This document shows positions 7,760 through 14,634 of a stretch of DNA of 24,394 bases, in pieces; position 1 is the stretch's first letter; the number at the start of each line of letters is the position of its first letter. The stretch spans positions 1-24,394 of the forward strand of contig JAGGUU010000016.1 in NCBI GenBank assembly GCA_021158305.1, written 5' to 3'. The position numbers and the translations under genes are program-made. The DNA is from Candidatus Bathyarchaeota archaeon (GTDB taxonomy: Archaea > Thermoproteota > Bathyarchaeia > Bathyarchaeales > DTEX01). A model generated the notes under the pieces. That model searched no databases, was not told the origin of the DNA, and was given only the letters and a program-made list of their open reading frames with translations.

Positions 7760-8554
7760 ATGTCGAGAATAGATGTTCTAATAGTTCCCAGCCTTAGATC
7801 CTCGGCTGAGAAGGCAGCTGAAATCCTAGCCGACTTCAGATATGACATGATCTTCCTAAATTTACCCATGAACCTTCAATCCCTAATTTCAGAGTATATT
7901 TCGAGATCCATCTCGCTTCAAGAGTTGATCAGCAAGATAGGAAGAATGAAGCTTATTCCCGAATCCATAACTTCATGGCTTTACCTTAATGAGCCTCTAT
8001 TGAAGATACTCGGAAGAATAGACAAGCCAATAAAGGCTTACTGTTACGTAGATGTCGATTACTACCATGTGTTGTTCGAGGCCGCGGTTAGGATCGCAAG
8101 GCTAACTTTCAAAACGAACGTTACTGGCAGAATTGATGTTAACGAGTGGATCAGCGTTCTCAAGGGGCATATTAGACCTGAAGCAACGGAGCAGGAGGCT
8201 GAATTCATAAGCCTTAAAGCTAGAGGCGATTCTATATGCATAGCTGACCTTTCAGGATGGAGGATGGCGAGGATCCTCAGGGGATTTGGTCATAAAGTTA
8301 AGGTTAGATCAGCGGAGAGGCTATATCTGTTCAAGCCGTTAGAGATCTTGGAGGCTCTCCTAGAGAGGGGGAATCTCACTCATAAAGTTGCAGAGGAACT
8401 AATTAGGGAGCATGCGAGATTCATAAGAGATTATGTTCTCACATTCAAGAACCTAGATAGAGCATACTATTCATGGATTAATGATAGAAGAAATAGAATA
8501 ATATGCCGATTAACAGAGCCTTTACCCGTTAGAGCGAGCCGAAAGATCCATTAA
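7760..8554 (+). CDS. Unrecognised archaeal protein, 264 aa
   Basis: I do not recognise this family. The protein is soluble, with no signal peptide or membrane helix. It begins with an alternating strand-helix pattern: SRIDVLIVPSLRSSAEKAAE, then YDMIFLNLPMNLQSLISEYI. A middle part contains the unusual KAYCYVDVDYYHVLFEAAVR, followed by RIDVNEWISVLKG. After an acidic segment a second strand-helix unit reads DSICIADLSGWRMARILRGF. The last ~80 residues are helical and basic. The overall pattern (strand ending in a 'hydrophobic-NLP' turn, then a CY-D motif) is faintly like TraB/ChaN-type or DUF5682 proteins, but I would not assign it. The start is the ATG at 7760 (a TTG sits directly before it at 7757). 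GGAG at 7743-7746 is too far away to help decide. The gene stands alone between two gaps. Confidence 0.75.
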   Translation: MSRIDVLIVPSLRSSAEKAAEILADFRYDMIFLNLPMNLQSLISEYISRSISLQELISKIGRMKLIPESITSWLYLNEPLLKILGRIDKPIKAYCYVDVDYYHVLFEAAVRIARLTFKTNVTGRIDVNEWISVLKGHIRPEATEQEAEFISLKARGDSICIADLSGWRMARILRGFGHKVKVRSAERLYLFKPLEILEALLERGNLTHKVAEELIREHARFIRDYVLTFKNLDRAYYSWINDRRNRIICRLTEPLPVRASRKIH

Positions 8555-8689
8555 GATCCTATTATCTTCTCAGAAGCTCAGCATAACCTTCATTCTGTGA
8601 TTTAACCGCGACAATTCTTCCTCTTTATACAACGGGGTTAATATTTTCAATAGTCAATAGCCTTTTTTTAATAAGAGAAAAACAAGTTT

Positions 8690-8800
8690 AATTTCTCGGC
8701 GGGCTCCGCTTTACTTCGGTGCTAACGCATTTGGATAACAGGAGAGTATGTGACTTCGCTACGCCAAACTTTGCCCTATCAGGCAAACTTCACATATCCC
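8690..8800. ncRNA. Possible structured non-coding RNA in the 8555-8898 gap
   Basis: The gap of ~340 bp holds no good ORF. Its middle part is richer in G+C than its flanks and can fold. A 6-bp hairpin TTTGCC/GGCAAA with loop CTATCA (8770-8787) sits inside a second helix GTATGTGA (8746-8753) with TCACATAT (8790-8797, one G-U pair), extended by GG (8741-8742) with CC after a small bulge. A GC-rich hairpin GCGG/CCGC lies near 8700-8710. A TATA-like stretch (TTTTTAATAA, ~8654-8663) precedes it on the plus strand. It matches no RNA family that I can recall, and the strand is not certain. It could also be a leader of the following deacetylase gene. Confidence 0.3.
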
Positions 8801-8898
8801 AAAACGTTATACCAACAAGTTAACAGAATCCTCAACTGATATTTAGGGTTTAATGGTGAAATACATCATTAATGGATGGTTGACTGCTGGTATATGCG

Positions 8899-9672
8899 GT
8901 GAAGAGGATGAAGAGCAACTTTTCTTGGCCAAAAAGTTATAGATGTGCAGTCTCGCTTACATTCGATGATGGATTAGCATCGCAGCTGAAGATAGCCGTT
9001 CCATTGCTTAATAAGTTTGGGCTTCGAGGAACCTTCTATTTGAATCCTTGCGGAGAATGGAGGAGGAATCTTGCTCCCTGGCGTGAAGTATTCGAGTCTG
9101 GACATGAGATCGGCAATCATAGTCTATCACATTTATGTTCATGCAACTTCTCAGGGGAGCCTACCTCTCGAGGATTAGAGAATGTAAGCCTTAAAGATAT
9201 AGAGGAGGATCTAGTTGAGGCTCAGAGGAGGCTTAGCGAGGTCTTTCCTGAACAGAGAAGCTGGACCTTTGCCTATCCATGCTATCAAGAGTTCGTCGGA
9301 TACGGGAAGAAGCGTAAGAGCTACGTTCCGATAGTAGCCCGATACTTCATCGCCGCGAGGGGAGTAGGCGTAAGTAAGAGAGTCGCAAACTCCCCACTTG
9401 CATGCGACCTCCATTATCTCTGGTCATGGCCAGTTGAGGGTATGAGCGGAGCTGAGATGATCGGCTATGTCATGAGGGCCTATGCTCAAGGTAGATGGGG
9501 AATCTTAACATTCCACGGAATAAATGAGGGACATCTATCAGTCTCAGATGTGGATTTCGGAGAGCTCCTCGATTTTCTCGGCTCCTACAAGGATAGGATA
9601 TGGGTGGCTCCAGTCGCCGAAGTCGCCGAGTATATTAGAGAATGGCGTTCAAGGCATGGCATCGGCTTCTAG
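8899..9672 (+). CDS. Polysaccharide deacetylase family protein (NodB homology domain)
   Basis: A 257-aa protein consisting of one NodB-type deacetylase domain. Motif 1 is TFDDG (21-25), with the catalytic-base and metal aspartates. Motif 2 is HEIGNHSLSH (69-78), with the metal-binding H-S-x-x-H. WTFAYPCYQ (~122-130) corresponds to motif 3, and TFHG (204-207) is the late histidine motif. Members remove N- or O-acetyl groups from sugars of polysaccharides or glycoconjugates, using a divalent metal. There is no signal peptide or membrane helix, so it would act in the cytoplasm, perhaps on a nucleotide- or lipid-linked sugar or a small glycoside; this is inference. The start is uncertain: GTG at 8899 or ATG at 8908, neither with a clear ribosome binding site. 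No sugar genes are beside it. Confidence 0.88.
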   Translation: MKRMKSNFSWPKSYRCAVSLTFDDGLASQLKIAVPLLNKFGLRGTFYLNPCGEWRRNLAPWREVFESGHEIGNHSLSHLCSCNFSGEPTSRGLENVSLKDIEEDLVEAQRRLSEVFPEQRSWTFAYPCYQEFVGYGKKRKSYVPIVARYFIAARGVGVSKRVANSPLACDLHYLWSWPVEGMSGAEMIGYVMRAYAQGRWGILTFHGINEGHLSVSDVDFGELLDFLGSYKDRIWVAPVAEVAEYIREWRSRHGIGF

Positions 9673-9917
9673 AGACTAAAAGATCCATTGTATTCGCCTC
9701 TTCATGATGAAAGCTGAAATCATCTGCCGTTACATCCTTTAGCGAATCTCCAGCAGATCAAGGCGCAATGCCAGAATTAGTCTATTCCGTTAGGTTTCCG
9801 CCTTTAGATTTGATGGAGAATTAGTTGCCGATTCATAATTAAGCGCTAGCTCCGGATACACTATTCTGGAAGCTCTGCTATTTGGCGCTTTGGATCATCA
9901 CGAGTAAACTTTGATTT

Positions 9918-10367
9918 CTACCATGATGCTTTCTCATAAACCCATGAAACAGTGTCTCCGTGATGAAGGATGTAAGCATCAGCTGCGACGGGTCCCATCT
10001 CCCACTTTCCCGAGGTGGAGTTCCAAAAGTACCACATCCAGTAGTAGCCGGGGTCTCCGCCTCTTCCATTAATAGCCGTGACGAACGCCCCATACTGGAA
10101 GAGTTGATAATCTACCTTAGCCACTTTCCTAGTTACGTCGAGCAACGAGCTACCAATAGGCACCTCAGTCTCATTATACCAGATCTCTGTGCCATTTCCA
10201 TAGTCAATTAGAACATTGATGAACATGTGTGTTTTCAGATGATTCAGTCTCTCAACAGCCTCTCTGTAAAGGCTCTGATATCTCACGCTTTCGTCGTAAT
10301 AGTATACGCTTAGATAAGTTGATGCGATCAAGCCGCAGAGTAGTATTAATGAAGCATAGAACCACAC
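9918..10367 (-). CDS. Membrane-anchored DUF4430 (transcobalamin-like) domain protein
   Basis: A 149-aa protein with an N-terminal hydrophobic helix (about 3-22, ASLILLCGLIASTYLSVYYY), then a short helical spacer and a DUF4430-type domain from about residue 48. Recognisable parts are VPIGSSLLDVTRKVA, YGAFVTAINGRGGDPGYYWM, WYFWNS and HHGDTVSWVYE near the C-terminus. DUF4430 resembles the beta domain of transcobalamin and intrinsic factor and is usually extracellular. Its position 10 nt after an ECF S component suggests it captures the ligand for that transporter outside the membrane. Cobalamin or another corrinoid is the natural guess, not shown by the sequence. The start is a GTG (10367); an in-frame stop a few codons upstream excludes a longer protein, and the ribosome binding site is weak. 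Confidence 0.82.
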   Translation of the reverse strand: MWFYASLILLCGLIASTYLSVYYYDESVRYQSLYREAVERLNHLKTHMFINVLIDYGNGTEIWYNETEVPIGSSLLDVTRKVAKVDYQLFQYGAFVTAINGRGGDPGYYWMWYFWNSTSGKWEMGPVAADAYILHHGDTVSWVYEKASW

Positions 10368-10377
10368 ATTTCTACTC

Positions 10378-10932
10378 TTAATTTCTCCTCACCTCACATA
10401 ATTTTTGAATAGTGTTGATCATTACGCTCCCAAGAAGGAAGAATATGATGAAGTTTGAAACTTCATGGATCAATGCGAATGGTATGCCTGCAACCAAGCA
10501 GGCGATAAGCGGAATCTCAAAAACTAAAGCCGTCACAATATTCGTAAAGAGGTCGTATATAAACGTGAGAAGAAAACCTATCACTCCGAGTATTAAATTA
10601 TCCTTCCAGAACTCCTCATGAAATCTTAATCTGTCAGTCTTCAGATCCAGCCTTCCAGACAAGATTCCTCCCATAATTCCATAGATGCTTTCCCCAGTAC
10701 ATGTAGCCGCTAAAGTCGGCAGATTGAAGCCATAGGGATTAAAAGTTCCATATACAAGCCATGTTAGAACGCCGACAAGAGCACCAGAAAGCATCCCCAT
10801 CGTATAGCCGCTAACGAAGACAAATAAATCCATGAATTTGACGTTCGGCACTCCTATTAACATGTAGTTCGTTACTATGCAGAGCGCCGTCATTATTCCG
10901 GTGAAACTTATCTTTTTAGGAGAGATCGTCAT
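10378..10932 (-). CDS. ECF transporter S component (vitamin or corrinoid uptake)
   Basis: A ~184-aa membrane protein with about five or six hydrophobic helices, typical of substrate-binding S components of energy-coupling-factor transporters. The beginning KKISFTGIMTALCIVTNYML and the stretch FVFVSGYTMGMLSGALVGVL fit the CbrT/QueT-like shape. The frame is open up to 10998, but I choose the ATG at 10932. The upstream part would be encoded by a perfect inverted repeat, and an AT-rich TATA-like box lies ~30 nt before 10932, giving a near-leaderless mRNA. No EcfA or EcfT gene is present, so the component must share a module encoded elsewhere. The partner DUF4430 gene 10 nt downstream points to a large cofactor such as cobalamin as ligand (inference). 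Confidence 0.82.
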   Translation of the reverse strand: MTISPKKISFTGIMTALCIVTNYMLIGVPNVKFMDLFVFVSGYTMGMLSGALVGVLTWLVYGTFNPYGFNLPTLAATCTGESIYGIMGGILSGRLDLKTDRLRFHEEFWKDNLILGVIGFLLTFIYDLFTNIVTALVFEIPLIACLVAGIPFALIHEVSNFIIFFLLGSVMINTIQKLCEVRRN

Positions 10933-10935
10933 AAC

Positions 10936-10964
10936 ATATATGGATGGATTATCCATCCATATAT
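10936..10964 (-). promoter_or_regulatory. Perfect 13-bp inverted repeat over the ECF/DUF4430 promoter (probable operator)
   Basis: The arms ATATATGGATGGA (10936-10948) and TCCATCCATATAT (10952-10964) are exact inverses around a 3-bp centre. The distal end overlaps the TATA-like box (on the minus strand GGAAAAAATATATGG, 10956-10970) and the proximal end stops 4 nt before the ATG at 10932. The repeat therefore covers the stretch between TATA box and transcription start. A bound regulator there would block initiation. A hairpin in a longer transcript is the alternative. Confidence 0.6.
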
Positions 10965-11086
10965 TTTTTCCTAAAACATAGTTTTCACCAAGCATCACTC
11001 TTCAGAAAGATTCTTCCGTAACTAAATTCATGAATATTCTTTCGCAATTCTATTAATAACGATATATCAGCTATTCATTGATTGCC

Positions 11087-11641
11087 ATGAGGTTACTGAG
11101 AGATATAAAGGGGCTAAGTCAGCCAGTCACAACTATGATTCTTCTAGTGATCCCGGTGATGTTAACAGGCGGAGTCGTCATGTATGCATACCAGATTATA
11201 GGAAGCCAAGCTGAAACAGAGATTCTGATGATCTCAAACCAGCATATCTGGGTCTACAATGATGGAACTTCTTTTGCGGCTTTGCAGATCGATAATGTGG
11301 GCGGGAAGGATGTGCTCATAGATGAGATCCAAATCAGAGGGGTGGAAGCGCCGTGGTCAACCATCCATTATTTCAGAAGTACGCTCATATCCATCGATGC
11401 TTTAAATTGCCCGAATGCAAGCGGAAACGACTGGAGCATGTTTGAGTATACGCCGGGAAACTCCACGGAGTTTACACAGGCTAATGGAGACTTAACTTTG
11501 CCTTCCGGCTACACACTTGTGATCTACATAGAGCATCCGGATAATATACGTTTAGAAGATATTGGCGCATCAGTCAGCATTTCCGTGATTACTAAAAATG
11601 CTCGCTACGAAGTTTTATGCATAGTTCAGACAGCAGATTAG
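11087..11641 (+). CDS. Archaeal type IV pilin-like secreted protein
   Basis: A ~184-aa protein with a class III signal: a short basic head MRLLRDIKG followed by a hydrophobic helix starting LSQPVTTMILLVIPVMLTGG (about 10-35). This is the form cut by the archaeal prepilin peptidase after KG. The rest is beta-rich with little charge: HIWVYNDGTSFAALQIDNVG, then DEIQIRGVEAPW, then a Ser/Thr/Asn-rich part that has the sequon NST. It therefore may form or decorate a pilus or other surface filament. The frame opens at TTG 11078, but the ATG at 11087 gives a normal pilin head, and AT-rich sequence (11051-11060) ~30 nt upstream would give a near-leaderless mRNA. No pilus assembly genes are nearby. It overlaps the ferredoxin gene tail to tail by 4 bp. 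Confidence 0.7.
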   Translation: MRLLRDIKGLSQPVTTMILLVIPVMLTGGVVMYAYQIIGSQAETEILMISNQHIWVYNDGTSFAALQIDNVGGKDVLIDEIQIRGVEAPWSTIHYFRSTLISIDALNCPNASGNDWSMFEYTPGNSTEFTQANGDLTLPSGYTLVIYIEHPDNIRLEDIGASVSISVITKNARYEVLCIVQTAD

Positions 11642-12264
11642 GAACGGAAGCCTCTTAAAAGAGGCTTTCTCACAGTTAGTTCTTCAAGCTTCCTTTCCAA
11701 GTTTCTAGCTTTCTCCTCGGCTCTCGCGAAGATCTCTGACAAGTCCCCTTTTTTGACAAGGGTACTGAGTCTTTCAAGATCGCTAGGTAATGATTTCAAA
11801 ATAGAAGCCCACTTCTCATCTATGGTCTCATCGCTTGATACGATCTCTAACGCTTCTTCGGGACATAGATCCAAACATTTAGGTTCTCCCCCGCATAGAT
11901 CGCATACAGCGACAATATTCTCGCCTGGCTTCATAATTATGCCGCCATATGGGCATGCTTGGATACACCACCCGCAACCATCGCATAATTCCTCCTCTAC
12001 TATTATCATTTTTCCTTCATCAGATTGTTTCAGAGCCTTACGTGGACAGGCATATACGCAAGGCGGATCCTCACAGAATCTGCAAGCTAAAGCTGTATTG
12101 AGTAGGGGAGATAAACGTATAACCCTTATTCTAGAAAAAGCAGGATTCGGGAAACCCTCTTTCTCAAGCGAGCAGACGTATTCGCATAGTCCACAACCTG
12201 TACATTTCCTCGGGTCGGCGGCAATAAACTTTCTGCTGATGCCTGAGGAATTTAATCTTTTCAT
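11638..12264 (-). CDS. Ferredoxin-type protein with four predicted [4Fe-4S] clusters (HycB/CooF/AOR-associated type)
   Basis: About 208 aa with sixteen cysteines in four groups: CTGCGLCEYVC, CRFCEDPPCVYACP, CDGCGWCIQACP and CDLCGGEPKCLDLCP. This matches electron-transfer subunits that pair with hydrogenases, CO dehydrogenase, formate dehydrogenase or tungsten aldehyde oxidoreductase. A ~65-residue charged helical tail (about 140-208) follows. No such partner enzyme is encoded in the window, so its redox partner is unknown. The frame is open to 12309, but I take the ATG at 12264, which has AAGGTG 7 nt upstream. A TATA-like CAATATAC near 12320 predicts a leader of ~35 nt. Its last bases overlap the convergent pilin-like gene. 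Confidence 0.85.
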   Translation of the reverse strand: MKRLNSSGISRKFIAADPRKCTGCGLCEYVCSLEKEGFPNPAFSRIRVIRLSPLLNTALACRFCEDPPCVYACPRKALKQSDEGKMIIVEEELCDGCGWCIQACPYGGIIMKPGENIVAVCDLCGGEPKCLDLCPEEALEIVSSDETIDEKWASILKSLPSDLERLSTLVKKGDLSEIFARAEEKARNLERKLEELTVRKPLLRGFRS

Positions 12265-12443
12265 CCGCATACACCTTGTAGCTGTGCAATATCGTTTGTT
12301 CATAAGCAAATGCTGGTGTATATTGAAAAATCTTTTTCTAGATATCGGATAAGCATCCGTGGCTCTTAATGGGAAGAGATAATAAGCTCGTCACTACAAT
12401 AATTAAATTGCGTTTTCTTCTCTTCCGCAAAAGAGGATTCTAA

Positions 12444-12755
12444 ATGCATGGCAAGGTGCAAACACCAGAGGATGCTAAAAAGATAATTCTGAGAAAGCTT
12501 AGGGAGAATTACGGCCGCGGAATAGAAGTGAACTTTTCCAAAATAAGAATAGAAATGGATCTTCATAGTGGCCGAAGACTATGGATAGTTGAGGGAGACG
12601 CCAGCGTGAAAAGATGGATCTTCATAAAAAAGTCTTGGCACTTCACATATTTCATAGATGCAGAGAACGGTAAAGTAGTGATAATGCGCGGAAAGCAATA
12701 CGAGGACGGCTTTAAATGGTCGAATGTTCTTTCACGATTTCGTTTTAGGCGGTAA
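12444..12755 (+). CDS. Small PepSY-like protein, 103 aa
   Basis: The pattern is a helix with DAKKIILRKLRENYG, then strands, then RRLWIVEGDA and TYFIDAENGKVVIM. The order 'helix - W.VEG - FIDA.NGKVV' resembles a single PepSY unit, in which the last part reads V.VDA.TG.V. There is no signal peptide, so it would act in the cytoplasm, unlike most PepSY proteins. I cannot assign a function. The ATG at 12444 has GAGG 7 nt upstream, and an AT-rich box lies ~40 nt upstream. The trmO gene follows 15 nt later on the same strand, so they probably form one operon. Confidence 0.75.
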   Translation: MHGKVQTPEDAKKIILRKLRENYGRGIEVNFSKIRIEMDLHSGRRLWIVEGDASVKRWIFIKKSWHFTYFIDAENGKVVIMRGKQYEDGFKWSNVLSRFRFRR

Positions 12756-12770
12756 AGGGGACGAATAAAA

Positions 12771-13184
12771 ATGAAAGGGGAGATCAAATTCATAGGTTAT
12801 GTCAAAGAGGCTAAGGGAGAAGAAGCTAAGATAGAGATCCTAAATGAATATCGCGAAGGTCTTAGGGGAATAGAAGATTTCTCCCACTTAATAATCTTAT
12901 ACTGGTTTCACTTAAGAGACAGCGATGTGGAGAGGCGGACTCTACTGGTCTTTCCTAGAAGACATAAAGTAAAGATTGAGAAAGGCGTATTTGCTTGCAG
13001 GAGCCCCTCACGTCCAAACCCGATAGGATTCTGTGTAGTGAAGTTACTTAATGTGAAGGAAGGGATTCTGACAGTAAAAGGACTCGATGCATTTAAGGAT
13101 TCACCAATTATAGATATAAAGCCGTATCTTCCAAAGACAGATTCTTTCCCAAATGCGCAAACACCAAAATGGGTTTCTGATTAA
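12771..13184 (+). CDS. trmO: tRNA (N6-threonylcarbamoyladenosine37-N6)-methyltransferase TrmO family
   Basis: A 137-aa protein of the TrmO / UPF0066 (YaeB/VirR) family. The signature stretches are EYREGLRGIEDFSHLIILYW, GVFACRSPSRPNPIGFCVVK and GLDAFKDSPIIDIKPYLP. Bacterial TrmO uses S-adenosylmethionine to add a methyl group to t6A at tRNA position 37; archaeal members are thought to do the same or a close reaction. The length is near that of the single-domain archaeal members. AAGGGG lies ~10 nt before the ATG, overlapping the stop of the previous gene. It ends 3 bp from the end of kptA, another tRNA-related gene on the other strand. Confidence 0.92.
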   Translation: MKGEIKFIGYVKEAKGEEAKIEILNEYREGLRGIEDFSHLIILYWFHLRDSDVERRTLLVFPRRHKVKIEKGVFACRSPSRPNPIGFCVVKLLNVKEGILTVKGLDAFKDSPIIDIKPYLPKTDSFPNAQTPKWVSD

Positions 13185-13187
13185 TCC

Positions 13188-13763
13188 CTAAGAAGTGCCT
13201 AGACAGTTGTCTTCAGTCTTCCTCCCATCCACACGTCTAATATACTCAGGAGGAATCTCTCGGCAGAGGTATACTTTATCTGTCGCCCTATAGAATCTAA
13301 GCCCATCTTTTCTAGCTCTCTCCACATCAATCTCCAGTATCACCGGGGTTCTCGTTCTTCTATATCCAACTTCCCTCGCAACCTCGATGGTAGATGAGAG
13401 ATGTACCCATCTCCTCCCCATAGGCTTCAGTCCCTCTTTCAAGATTCTTGAAGCTGCCTCTGGCGTTGTTCCATGATAAAGAACTCTCTTGCTATTATCC
13501 TCCTTCAATCCGAGATCCACAGAGATCGAGTGGCCATATAAGGCTCGGATCTTTTCATCTCGGATTTCAAACCTCTGCTTCTCGCTTCCTTCCACCACTT
13601 CGCGAATGAAAGCCTCATCCACCCACGGAAACTTTTCGCGAACCTTGCGTATCAAGTCATTTAAGTTAACATATCCATGCTTATCCATAACTAAGCCGTC
13701 AGGGTTATGCCTAAGAAGGTAGCTCATATACTTGCTGACTCTGACTCGAAGATTTTCCTTCAT
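13188..13763 (-). CDS. kptA: RNA 2'-phosphotransferase Tpt1/KptA
   Basis: About 191 aa with the two-part Tpt1 layout. A winged-helix N-terminal half starts at RVSKYMSYLLRHNPDGL with the conserved RHNP and has GYVNLNDLI. An ADP-ribosyltransferase-like half follows, with VLYHGTTPEAASRILKEGLK, RRWVHLSS and TPVILEIDVERA. The conserved RH and HGT residues and the Arg of GRRWVHLS are present. The enzyme uses NAD+ to remove a 2'-phosphate from RNA; in eukaryotes this comes from tRNA splicing, but the archaeal substrate is not established. The frame opens at 13793, but the TATA-like box at 13803-13815 lies too close to that codon. The ATG at 13763 fits better and gives a normal N-terminus. Confidence 0.93.
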   Translation of the reverse strand: MKENLRVRVSKYMSYLLRHNPDGLVMDKHGYVNLNDLIRKVREKFPWVDEAFIREVVEGSEKQRFEIRDEKIRALYGHSISVDLGLKEDNSKRVLYHGTTPEAASRILKEGLKPMGRRWVHLSSTIEVAREVGYRRTRTPVILEIDVERARKDGLRFYRATDKVYLCREIPPEYIRRVDGRKTEDNCLGTS

Positions 13764-13837
13764 GATCAATTGATAATAAATCAGCTTCGGCATAGAAAAA
13801 TTTAAGATTATAAAAACATCTGCTGGAGATCCTACGT

Positions 13838-13980
13838 GTTTTTATATTTCCTTCATTTTATCAGATGGACTGAGTTTTCCCTCCGCACTTAAGGTAAGTT
13901 GATCAGCCTATTTGGGAGCTGAAGACTTCTGTAATTTATCCTTCTTCAATTCGCTCTTTTGCGATTGCAAAAGTTTTTGC
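13838..13980 (+). promoter_or_regulatory. Gap upstream of nadM with a promoter-like box and a terminator-like hairpin
   Basis: In the ~270-bp gap between kptA and nadM a plus-strand TATA-like stretch (GTTTTTATATTT, 13838-13849) lies ~175 nt before nadM. The perfect hairpin CTTTTGC-GATT-GCAAAAG (13956-13973) followed by TTTTT lies ~100 nt further on. This could bound a short transcript of ~100 nt. The nadM gene has its own AT-rich box nearer by (GATAAATTT, about 13990-13998). The kptA promoter at 13803-13815 faces the other way. Confidence 0.25.
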
Positions 13981-14025
13981 TTCAAAAACGATAAATTTGT
14001 AAATGTTGCTTCCCTTAACTAAAGG

Positions 14026-14634
14026 GTGCCGGGGTTGAGGAAGACGACGCAGAGAGCAAAGAACGAGTCATCCAGAAAGAATTTTCTTAGGGCGCTATAT
14101 CCGGGAAGGTTTCAGCCCTTCCACCTAGGCCATCTTGAAGCCGTCAAGTACATACTCAGCGAAGTACCCGAGGTTATTATTATGATCGGAAGCGCCATGC
14201 AAAGCCACACTTTGAGGAATCCATTTACTTCTGGAGAGAGAATAACCATGATTAGGCTGGCGCTTACAGAAGCGGGGATAAGCCCTGATAGATACTACAT
14301 CGTGCCTGTTCCGGACTTGGAGATTCATGGAATATGGGTCTCGCATGTCCGTTCACTCGTGCCAAAGTTCGACATCGTCTATTCTAACGAGCCATTGACG
14401 AGAAGGCTCTTCATAGAAGCAGGCTTTACTGTTAAGAGCATTCCATTTTATAGGAGGGCTCAATGCTCAGCGGCTGAGATTAGAGATAGAATGCTTAAGG
14501 GGATAAATTGGGAATCTCTTCTTCCTAAAAGCGTGGTCGAGTATATAAAAGAGATCAAAGGGGTTGAAAGGCTTCGGGATCTAGCTAAGACTGACGAGGT
14601 TAGAGATGTATATATGTCTTCACAGCGTCAATGA
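14026..14634 (+). CDS. nadM: Archaeal NMN adenylyltransferase (NadM)
   Basis: A 202-aa nucleotidyltransferase. GRFQPFHLGH (27-36) holds the phosphate-binding HxGH motif, followed by IIMIGSAMQSHTLRNPFTSG. The second ATP-binding motif reads CSAAEIRDRM where ISxTxxR is usual. It makes NAD+ from NMN and ATP. The first ~19 residues (KTTQRAKNESSRKN) are a basic extension beyond the usual archaeal length of ~170-185 aa. The start may be the GTG at 14026 or the TTG at 14035; AGGGTG at 14023-14028 would serve the TTG with 6 nt spacing, so the TTG is quite possible. The last 15 bp overlap the end of the convergent proC gene. Confidence 0.93.
   Translation: MPGLRKTTQRAKNESSRKNFLRALYPGRFQPFHLGHLEAVKYILSEVPEVIIMIGSAMQSHTLRNPFTSGERITMIRLALTEAGISPDRYYIVPVPDLEIHGIWVSHVRSLVPKFDIVYSNEPLTRRLFIEAGFTVKSIPFYRRAQCSAAEIRDRMLKGINWESLLPKSVVEYIKEIKGVERLRDLAKTDEVRDVYMSSQRQ

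Noticed and set aside
9704..9717. ATGATGA and CTGA, as in boxes C and D of an archaeal C/D guide RNA
   Set aside because: The two boxes are only 3 nt apart, leaving no room for a guide, and no second C'/D pair follows.
9673..9917. Gap after the deacetylase gene inspected for tRNA, repeats and small ORFs
   Set aside because: No cloverleaf, no repeat and no frame with a good start was seen.
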